Source: CAZLFQ01 sp964558975 (GTDB lineage: Bacteria > Pseudomonadota > Alphaproteobacteria > Rickettsiales > Midichloriaceae). Taken from it: a stretch of 64,000 nucleotides of DNA. The stretch is from contig CAZLFQ010000002.1 in assembly GCA_964558975.1 (NCBI GenBank), positions 186,001 through 250,000 on the forward strand. Direction: 5' to 3'. Shown here piece by piece: positions 25,406 to 32,830 of the stretch (within the stretch, counting starts at the first letter, position 1; every line of letters starts with the position of its first letter). Both the position numbers and the translations under genes were made by a program. The notes beneath the pieces are model-generated. The model was not told where the DNA came from. It worked only from the letters and a program-made list of their open reading frames with translations, and did no database searches.

Positions 25406-28099
25406 ATGAGCCTCAACCAAAAGATTCGTGACTTCTTATATACTGAATTCGACTGGGTTGTTCGAGAGAAAGACCCAAAAGTTATTCAGCTTGTTGTGGA
25501 ATTTACTGCTTTAGATCAACAAGCACATGAGGACTTCTTTGCAAAATTCACCAAAACTGCAGCAAGCTCGCGCTATACTTTTGATGACTTAAAGAAGCTT
25601 TCTCAATACTTTGCTATCAGACAAATACTCTCCTCAATTGCTGATCATGCAAGACATTCCATAGAATTATCAAAAAACAATCTTTTTTATAACCAGATTA
25701 ATCTTCTACATTCTACGGGAAAAAGTATCGAAGATATAATCGAAACTATAAACAAAAACTTTTATTCCAGAATAGTTTTGACTGGTCACCCTACAGAATT
25801 TGCATCCGACGATACCATAGATTTGATTCACGGAATAACTGACCTTATCATCGATGAACCTTCTTTAGACAAGATTAATAAACGCTCTCTTCATAACAAA
25901 ATGTCTAAGTTGTTCACATACAAACTGACTCCTAAACATAAACTTAGTGTTGAAGATGAGATTTCAAGAAATCTAACACACCTAGCAAGAATATATAACT
26001 ACATACCCAAAATCCGAACGGAGATAATAAATAGCTTCACTAAAATTTTTGGGACTGAACTAAAGCATCAATTAGAAGTAAAAATAGACCAACTACTAGC
26101 AAACACTATTGAACTCAGAAGCTGGACAGGCGGTGATGCAGATGGAAATTTCAGAATCATTTCTGATAAAATGGCAAAAGCTGTTAATCTACACAAACAT
26201 GCTGCAGCCAAACTTCATTTAGAATTTTTTCGCAAACTTTTGGACATATCTAAATCGCCAGAATTAAAGCAAAAGCTTCTTGAGGCAGAACCATTTATAA
26301 AAGATTTATCGCTAGATAAAACCGTAGATATACTAACAAAAATTCATACTGATAATTTTGAAATCTCATCTCAAATAAACACCTTTATCTTGCTGATAAA
26401 AATATTTGGAAAAAACATCGCTGCTATCGATGTACGACAAAACATGTTTATTCTTAGTCAAGTCATTGCAGATATAATTTCGGGAGTACGCAGCTGTATT
26501 GAAGATAAAAGTATACTCAGCGATGATGAAACAAAAATCCTTAAAATCCTAAGCAAGTGCGAGTATTTTAGATATCTTCCCAAATCAGATGATTCCAAAG
26601 AAAAACGCAGCATTGATGAAACAAAACGTTTAGAAATCTTAAATACAATTCTAGACAATCCTCTCATAACCGAATATGCCTCTAATCTACATTTAAATGG
26701 CTGGTATAAAGATAGATATGCAATCGTAACCGAAGAAATTGCTCGTATGCAAATGGTAACGATCTTCCCTAACATCTTTAAAAACTATATTATTTCTAAT
26801 TCAGAAGGTGCTTCAAGCGTACTGCAAATGCTTATACTTACTAAAGTTTGTAGTGCAAAACCTCACATCGTACCATTATTTGAAACCAAGGAAAGCTTAG
26901 ATTCAGCACAAGATATTCTTGAACAACTATTAAACAACCCTCACTACAAAAAGCATTTAGTTGGTAAGTCACAAAAAGTAATGGTTGGGTATAGCGATTC
27001 ACAAAAAGATAATGGAATCTGCGTTCTGCCACTTATTGATCTAGCAATCAAGAGTTGGAAAGACCTATCAAGTAAAACAGGAATTTCTATCGAAGTTTTC
27101 CATGGAAACGGCCTCGATTTAGCTAGAGGTGGCCCTAATGTAATTGAAACTGAGCAGACTTTTCAAGGAAGTCATATCAGATATACTTTTTTGAACTATA
27201 CAGATACTCTCGATTATTTTAGCAAACTATTAAGCAAATGCATCTCCAATACTCCTAATAAATCTGTAGATCTAAAAATATTTGTTGAAGCAGGCTGCGA
27301 GGCTTTTGCTGAATTAAGAAGTCACAAAGGATACTTTAACCAATTAGAAAAATATTTCGAAAAAGCATCTCCATTTGAGCTTTTTGTGAAACCCAATAAC
27401 TTTAGCTCTAGACCAAGCAAAAGAAACGCCAATGATACAGTCACACACCCATATGACTTATGGTTTCAAGATCTTGTTATAGATTCGGAAGACATTATAA
27501 ATGGTATGCGCGCTATACCTTGGATTATAACCATTGAAGGTACATTTACATACTTTAATTTATGGTACGGGTTCAAAAGAGGTATTGAAGCTTTAAAGGA
27601 CAAGTACGATATAAAAAACCTGAGTAATGAATCTCCTATTTTTAAAGAGATATTGAAAAAAGTTCTGATTGCAATTGAGTATAGTGATTTTGAAATGGCA
27701 TGGAAGTACATTCCTGTCAAAGATCGTCCAAAAAACAAAGCTGCTATATCAAGAATGGCTAGCAAAGCAAACTCTCTTTCTAATTCGGAAGCACATATAA
27801 ATCACTTCCTTGCAATGCTAAACAAGGAATTCGACGAAACCAAGAAGTATATTGGCTCACTTAAACTTGAACTTGTTACCCAGACCCTAGATGAAATCAG
27901 ATTAAGAGAGAAAGAATCAATTTTCCTCAGATCTTTAATGGCTTGGCTTAATCTCAAACTCGTTGCTGAGAATCAGAGAGTTACAGAACTTTTCTCAAAC
28001 CCTTCAAAACAATCTTTTGAGTCTATGTGTGGTTCAGTTTACTTGGGCTTTAATGAGTATAGAACTGTACCAAAATGTTATATTACAAATGATATGTAG
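25406..28099 (+). CDS. ppc: Phosphoenolpyruvate carboxylase, divergent
   Basis: 897 residues, normal family length. It carboxylates PEP with bicarbonate to oxaloacetate. Core signatures are present in altered form: VLTGHPTE with catalytic His128, GGDADGN (about 242), VGYSDSQKDNG (about 527) and MRAIPW (about 701). Deviations are marked. The glycine loop normally FHGRGGxxGRGGGP reads FHGNGLDLARGGPN, losing one Arg and several Gly. The C terminus ends CYITNDM instead of the near-universal QNTG. The overall helical scaffold is kept. It may be active with relaxed regulation or a repurposed paralogue. The 3' end overlaps the convergent nucleotidyltransferase gene by 17 bases. Confidence 0.85.
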   Translation: MSLNQKIRDFLYTEFDWVVREKDPKVIQLVVEFTALDQQAHEDFFAKFTKTAASSRYTFDDLKKLSQYFAIRQILSSIADHARHSIELSKNNLFYNQINLLHSTGKSIEDIIETINKNFYSRIVLTGHPTEFASDDTIDLIHGITDLIIDEPSLDKINKRSLHNKMSKLFTYKLTPKHKLSVEDEISRNLTHLARIYNYIPKIRTEIINSFTKIFGTELKHQLEVKIDQLLANTIELRSWTGGDADGNFRIISDKMAKAVNLHKHAAAKLHLEFFRKLLDISKSPELKQKLLEAEPFIKDLSLDKTVDILTKIHTDNFEISSQINTFILLIKIFGKNIAAIDVRQNMFILSQVIADIISGVRSCIEDKSILSDDETKILKILSKCEYFRYLPKSDDSKEKRSIDETKRLEILNTILDNPLITEYASNLHLNGWYKDRYAIVTEEIARMQMVTIFPNIFKNYIISNSEGASSVLQMLILTKVCSAKPHIVPLFETKESLDSAQDILEQLLNNPHYKKHLVGKSQKVMVGYSDSQKDNGICVLPLIDLAIKSWKDLSSKTGISIEVFHGNGLDLARGGPNVIETEQTFQGSHIRYTFLNYTDTLDYFSKLLSKCISNTPNKSVDLKIFVEAGCEAFAELRSHKGYFNQLEKYFEKASPFELFVKPNNFSSRPSKRNANDTVTHPYDLWFQDLVIDSEDIINGMRAIPWIITIEGTFTYFNLWYGFKRGIEALKDKYDIKNLSNESPIFKEILKKVLIAIEYSDFEMAWKYIPVKDRPKNKAAISRMASKANSLSNSEAHINHFLAMLNKEFDETKKYIGSLKLELVTQTLDEIRLREKESIFLRSLMAWLNLKLVAENQRVTELFSNPSKQSFESMCGSVYLGFNEYRTVPKCYITNDM

Positions 28100-29807
28100 T
28101 ATATTCTTCACCAATCAATGTAAATAGATCAAGAACTATATCCCAATATTCAGAACTTTCAGAATCAGTCTGTACTTGCGCTTCCCCAGAATCTTTATTT
28201 GCTTCAAATACTTGATCGTAACACTGTTGAATTTCAATTCCTGCAGTCCAAAGCTTAGCTATTTCAAAGACCTCTTTCATTAAAGGTAAATACTCTTTCT
28301 CAATCTTAGTTTTATCTTCTATTGAAAGGATCTTATCAGGAGCAACTTTCTCAAGACTCTTAAGATCTATTCGTTTTTTTACCAACTCATTCTCTATCTC
28401 AATAATTTTTTTTGGCGTTGCTTTTGTACTCTTATAGTAGTCATAAACTTTTTCTAGTCCGTCTATTTCTTGTTGAAGCTCCTTTACTTCCTTTTGATAG
28501 CATTCTTCATCCAGATATATCTCATAACCTTGTTTTCTTAAAATTGATTGATCTAATAACCTGAATTCCGTAACTCCATTTAATAATTTGATTAACTTAT
28601 CTTTAAAACTTTCTGATATGACCCCTATCTCAAAGAGCTCTAAAGCAATACCTACTGTATTTTGTGTTGTAGTCTTATAATAAAAACCTAGAGACGTAAG
28701 AAACTGTTCAGGAAATCTGTATAAATCTCTTTTAAGATCTATAGACTCTCCAAGAGTACAATTGTTGATAAAGTTATCTTCATCAGAAAGTTTTAAATAT
28801 TTTGCAATCTCTTTCCTCATACCTTCCAATGCTATTTCTTGTCTACGAGTCTCAAAATTTTCAACAGGATTTCTTGCTTTTTCATTAAGATAAACTTCTC
28901 TCTGCTCCAAGAAATCCTTGTATAAGAAATCACTTCCATAGATTAATTCTAAGTTTCGACCTAAATTTGCAAAGCCTTCAGCGACTGAAATCTCCTTGCT
29001 AGCCCAAGGTTTATATGCTTGCTCAACAAGATAACCTGCTTTTATCTTAAGTTCTTGCTCCGAAAGACTTTCGTTTTTCGGATTTTCTTTTAGAGCTTTC
29101 AGAATCTCAGCAAATTGCTTATCTTTATTTTTTTTATAAAACTTAAATTGCTCATCAACTACTGTTTGTACTTTATCGTGTCCAAACAATTTTGCTAATA
29201 CTTCTGGTGTCTGGATGAACACTCTACTTCCTTCATAAGGAACACCATCTTTTTGCCTATTTAAAATAGCTTCTTGAAACTGTTTTTTTGTAGCTTTATC
29301 ATCTGCGTATCTGTGGAAAAATTTTTTATGAACTGGCGCATTATCTGCCTCATCTATTCTCAATCCTTTACCCCCAACGTCAGGATGCTCACCCAATAAG
29401 AACATTCTATCTGACAATATTTGCCCTAGTTTTTGAAAATAGTCTTGAACAATTGGTGAATTATCTTTTACTAGAAATCCAATCTCTAAATCAGTAATAA
29501 AACCCGCCTCACCTCTTGCCAATGAACCAGCTGTAAATACACTAAATTCTGTCGGCGGCGTACCTAATTTTTCAATAGACTCAGCAATTCTCTGATTGAG
29601 CCAACATTTAATCTCATCTGAAATTGACTCTGTAAGCTCTCTATAGTTACCTTCATCAACTTCTCGCATTTTTTCATATGCTTGTATATTTCTCTCTCTC
29701 AATTCATTCATTGAGTTTTTATCTTCAGCTCTTATCTGAAATAACTTTGAAACAGAAGAGAATTCATTTCCCCAAGCTTTTGTTTTGACGGCAATCTGTT
29801 TGTTCAT
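28083..29807 (-). CDS. DUF294-type nucleotidyltransferase-like protein with coiled coil
   Basis: 574 residues. The start at 29807 (MNKQIAVKTK) follows AGGGGGAA at ideal spacing; an ATG 11 codons upstream lacks a ribosome site. Positions below use the longer form. GSLARGEAGFITDLEIG (105-121) is the polymerase-beta nucleotidyltransferase motif GS...DxE, as in GlnD and DUF294 proteins. The later blocks (GLRIDEADNAP, then SRVFIQTPEVLAKLFG) fit the DUF294 plus DUF294_C layout. A helical region and a charged coiled coil (about 440-500) follow, and the tail is acidic. There are no CBS or cNMP domains, which usually accompany DUF294. Its target is unknown; AMPylation-type modification is possible but unproven. 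Confidence 0.72.
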   Translation of the reverse strand: MNKQIAVKTKAWGNEFSSVSKLFQIRAEDKNSMNELRERNIQAYEKMREVDEGNYRELTESISDEIKCWLNQRIAESIEKLGTPPTEFSVFTAGSLARGEAGFITDLEIGFLVKDNSPIVQDYFQKLGQILSDRMFLLGEHPDVGGKGLRIDEADNAPVHKKFFHRYADDKATKKQFQEAILNRQKDGVPYEGSRVFIQTPEVLAKLFGHDKVQTVVDEQFKFYKKNKDKQFAEILKALKENPKNESLSEQELKIKAGYLVEQAYKPWASKEISVAEGFANLGRNLELIYGSDFLYKDFLEQREVYLNEKARNPVENFETRRQEIALEGMRKEIAKYLKLSDEDNFINNCTLGESIDLKRDLYRFPEQFLTSLGFYYKTTTQNTVGIALELFEIGVISESFKDKLIKLLNGVTEFRLLDQSILRKQGYEIYLDEECYQKEVKELQQEIDGLEKVYDYYKSTKATPKKIIEIENELVKKRIDLKSLEKVAPDKILSIEDKTKIEKEYLPLMKEVFEIAKLWTAGIEIQQCYDQVFEANKDSGEAQVQTDSESSEYWDIVLDLFTLIGEEYTTYHL

Positions 29808-29876
29808 ATTTCCCCCTAATTTAATTTGAACATCGCTCATTATAATGACAACCTTCTATTATGTCAAGCGGCTAAA

Positions 29877-30344
29877 TCATTCAACAAACACGCTTTCTTC
29901 TTTGTTTGATGACAGGACAATATTGGTCATCACTTTAACAATGCCTAATTTTTCTTTCAAAAAAGTAGAGATTAGCTGTTCCAACCCTTTTGTGTTCATC
30001 ACTCTAACTTTAAGTATATGTGAATACTCACCAGCCATATGATGACATTCTAAAACATTTGGATGTTCGCAAATTTCATCTATAATCGCTGACCTATTCC
30101 CAACCCCATCAATCACTAGCAGAACATAAGCACATAGTCCCATATCCATAAACTCTGCATCTACAAACGCAGCAATTCTCTTAATTATCCCAAACTTCTT
30201 AAGCCTACGCACCCTTTCGTTTGTAGCCGACGAAGAAAGGCCAACCATCTCACCCAAAATACTATTTGTCACCGTTGCATCCTGAGACATTATGGCAATT
30301 ATCTTCCTGTCTAAATCATCAAACTCAGGACAATATATTGTCAT
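29877..30344 (-). CDS. Lrp/AsnC family transcriptional regulator
   Basis: 155 residues. An N-terminal winged helix (DDLDRKIIAIMSQDATVTNSILGEMVGLSSSATNERVRRLKKFGII) is followed by the RAM ligand-binding domain (VLLVIDGVGNRSAIIDEICEHPNVLECHHMAGEYSHILKVRV). Members bind amino acids and act as local or global regulators. It is divergent from phoH with a 162-base spacer that presumably carries both promoters. The spacer contains GAACATG and CATGTTC in inverted orientation about 50 bases apart, a possible but unproven binding site. Confidence 0.93.
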   Translation of the reverse strand: MTIYCPEFDDLDRKIIAIMSQDATVTNSILGEMVGLSSSATNERVRRLKKFGIIKRIAAFVDAEFMDMGLCAYVLLVIDGVGNRSAIIDEICEHPNVLECHHMAGEYSHILKVRVMNTKGLEQLISTFLKEKLGIVKVMTNIVLSSNKEESVFVE

Positions 30345-30506
30345 TGCGATATTATTTTAGGTTTTATTCTGTAATTATATAGTTACACGGGATGAACATG
30401 TTGGCAATATCTTTATCAAAAACCCTTATATTTTGCTAGATTCATGTTCTTGTGCAGAGCTTTATATTGTGTTAGCTTTTTAATAGACATCAGTTATACA
30501 AATTAA

Positions 30507-31457
30507 ATGAACGGATCACTCAGTCTTAACTTCAAAAACAACTCCCACCTTCCAATTCTCTACGGAGAACGCAACTCCAATCTTCAGCAACTCGAAAAAG
30601 CTTTATCAGTTATAATCCTTTCGAGAGGGAGCTATCTAGCTATAACTGGCGAAGATGATAATGTTAGAGTTGCAGCAACTGCTCTTGAATCGTTATATAA
30701 TCAAATCGAAACTGGATCGAAAGAGATTACCGATACAGATCTAAAGAACGCTATAAAATCGGCTTTAGATAACACTGGTACAAATAAATCTAGCAACGTA
30801 ATTCAAAATGAATACGTTATCAAAACACGCAAGAAAACTATTTTTCCTTACACAGATAACCAAAAAAAATATCTTAAGAACCTTCATGAAAAAGATATGG
30901 TTTTTGGCGTTGGCGTTGCAGGGACAGGGAAGACTTACTTGGCAGTAGCAACTGCAGTATCTCTGTTTTTAGAAAAGAAAGTAAACAAAATTATCTTGTG
31001 CAGACCAGCGGTGGAGGCTGGAGAAAAACTAGGATTCCTACCGGGTGATATCAAAGACAAGGTCGATCCATACTTACAACCTCTGTATGACTCTCTTTAC
31101 GACATGCTACCCGTAGAAAATATAGAGAGATATATGGCTACAAAAGAAATTCAAATTGCTCCTCTAGCTTTTATGCGCGGGCGTACATTGAGCAATGCTT
31201 TTGTAATCCTTGATGAAGCACAAAATGCAACACCGATTCAAATGAAAATGTTTTTAACTCGACTAGGTTTTGGCTCAAAGATGGCAATCACAGGTGATTT
31301 AACTCAAATAGATTTACACGGACAAACATCTGGACTGATTGATGCTATAGAAAAATTGAAACATTTGAAAGATGTTGCAGTCGTAAACTTTGGGATTAAA
31401 GATGTTGTAAGACACCCTCTTACAGCAAAAATCATTGAGGCATATGAGCAAAGCTAA
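30507..31457 (+). CDS. phoH: PhoH-family ATPase
   Basis: 316 residues. An N-terminal region of about 110 residues precedes the ATPase core, with Walker A GVAGTGKT (136-143), RPAVEAGEKLGFLPGD, PLAFMRGRTL and Walker B VILDEAQN (233-240), then TGDLTQIDL. PhoH proteins are implicated in RNA metabolism. Together with YbeY they form a conserved alphaproteobacterial block, phoH-ybeY-corC, as seen here. It overlaps ybeY by 14 bases. Confidence 0.94.
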   Translation: MNGSLSLNFKNNSHLPILYGERNSNLQQLEKALSVIILSRGSYLAITGEDDNVRVAATALESLYNQIETGSKEITDTDLKNAIKSALDNTGTNKSSNVIQNEYVIKTRKKTIFPYTDNQKKYLKNLHEKDMVFGVGVAGTGKTYLAVATAVSLFLEKKVNKIILCRPAVEAGEKLGFLPGDIKDKVDPYLQPLYDSLYDMLPVENIERYMATKEIQIAPLAFMRGRTLSNAFVILDEAQNATPIQMKMFLTRLGFGSKMAITGDLTQIDLHGQTSGLIDAIEKLKHLKDVAVVNFGIKDVVRHPLTAKIIEAYEQS

Positions 31458-31935
31458 GGCCAAGCTTAAAGTCAACTGGTCACTTGACGAGAAAAGTTGG
31501 AAAACTCTCAAATTTGACCCGAAAAAAATTGGAAGTGAAGCCATTAAGAAAACTTTGGATCATCTGGATATTCGATCTCTCTTTCCTTATATTGAAATCA
31601 GCGTACTTTTAGCAGATGATCAAAAGTTACAAGAGCTTAACTACGACTATAGGGGCAAAAACAAACCAACCAATGTGCTTTCTTTCCCCGTTGATCTCCC
31701 TTTAAAAGCGGGAAAAGACTTATATTTGGGGGATATTGCTATAAGCTTCCAAACACTGTATGATGAGTCGCTAGAGCAACAAAAGTCTTTTCAAGACCAC
31801 TACACTCATATGCTTGTACATAGCACACTACATTTGCTTGGGCATGACCATGAGAAAAAAAACGATGCTAAGATTATGGAAAATTTAGAAAAGACAATAC
31901 TACACTCATTTAACATAAAAGACCCTTATGAATAA
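31444..31935 (+). CDS. ybeY: YbeY endoribonuclease
   Basis: 163 residues from the ATG at 31444, inside the phoH 3' end; a TTG three codons earlier is less likely. The zinc motif HSTLHLLGHDHEKK carries the three His ligands of HxxxHxxxxxH. NYDYRGKNKPTNVLSFP is the other family block. It is required for 16S rRNA 3'-end maturation and ribosome quality control. Its stop overlaps the corC start by eight bases, so the block is translationally coupled. Confidence 0.94.
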   Translation: MSKAKAKLKVNWSLDEKSWKTLKFDPKKIGSEAIKKTLDHLDIRSLFPYIEISVLLADDQKLQELNYDYRGKNKPTNVLSFPVDLPLKAGKDLYLGDIAISFQTLYDESLEQQKSFQDHYTHMLVHSTLHLLGHDHEKKNDAKIMENLEKTILHSFNIKDPYE

Positions 31936-32788
31936 CGGCACTACGAAAACTTCATTTATTACCAAACTTAGAGAAGCACTGAAAAAATCTCTAAAGTTCA
32001 AACAGTCTTCATTCGAAGAATCTGTTACAGAATTGATTCGCGAACATAACTTTGATAGCTCTCTACACTATGAAGAAAAAAATATTTTGCAAAACATACT
32101 TTCTTTTGGTGACCTAGATGCAAGCGATGTAATGATACCAAGAACCGACATTGCTGCGGTAGCTTTGGATATCAAACTTCCAGAGTTAAAAAATATTTTT
32201 ACAAAACTCGGCCATACAAGACTTCCTGTATATAAAAACTCAATCGATGAGATTATTGGTTTCGTCCATGTCAAAGACGTTTTCAAGAGCCTAGTAGAAA
32301 ACAAAAAACCAAATCTCAAAAGCTTAACTCGAGAATTGATTTTCGTTCCTAGAAGTATCAAAGTTACTGATTTACTCGCTAAGATGAAGCAATCTAAAGT
32401 ACACATCGCCATTGTTTTAGATGAGCATGGTGGAACAGATGGACTCGTCACAATCGAAGATATTATCGAAGAAGTATTTGGTGAAATCACGGATGAATAT
32501 GATCAAGATAAATCCGATTCTTACATAACATTTGATGGGGAAAATTTTTCAATTGATGCTCGCGCGCGAATAGAAGATGTAGAGAAAGAATTGGGTATTA
32601 TGCTAAGTGACGAAGAGGCAGAATATGATACTTTTGGTGGCATGATAATTTCTTTCCTAGGCCACATTCCTCAAAAGGGAGAAATAATAGTACATCCTTC
32701 AGGACTTGAAATCGAGATCATTGATGCTGACCACAGGAAAGTTAAAACTACTAAAGTAAAATACACAGATAATATTAGCGCTAGTTAG
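31928..32788 (+). CDS. tlyC: CorC/TlyC (HlyC) CBS-domain protein
   Basis: 286 residues, cytoplasmic form without the DUF21 membrane domain. It has two CBS domains (about 60-190) with VMIPRTDIAAV and LDEHGGTDGLVTIEDIIEEVFGEITDEYD, then the CorC/HlyC transporter-associated domain (about 205-280: DTFGGMIISFLGHIPQKGEI). In E. coli CorC affects Co/Mg handling. The rickettsial orthologue TlyC was reported as a hemolysin and adhesin. Gene order after ybeY is the standard one. Naming it tlyC reflects taxonomy more than proven function. Confidence 0.9.
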   Translation: MNNGTTKTSFITKLREALKKSLKFKQSSFEESVTELIREHNFDSSLHYEEKNILQNILSFGDLDASDVMIPRTDIAAVALDIKLPELKNIFTKLGHTRLPVYKNSIDEIIGFVHVKDVFKSLVENKKPNLKSLTRELIFVPRSIKVTDLLAKMKQSKVHIAIVLDEHGGTDGLVTIEDIIEEVFGEITDEYDQDKSDSYITFDGENFSIDARARIEDVEKELGIMLSDEEAEYDTFGGMIISFLGHIPQKGEIIVHPSGLEIEIIDADHRKVKTTKVKYTDNISAS

Positions 32789-32830
32789 TTTTTGCTGTTA
32801 TTTATATCAAAAAATATTTAGAAATTTAGT

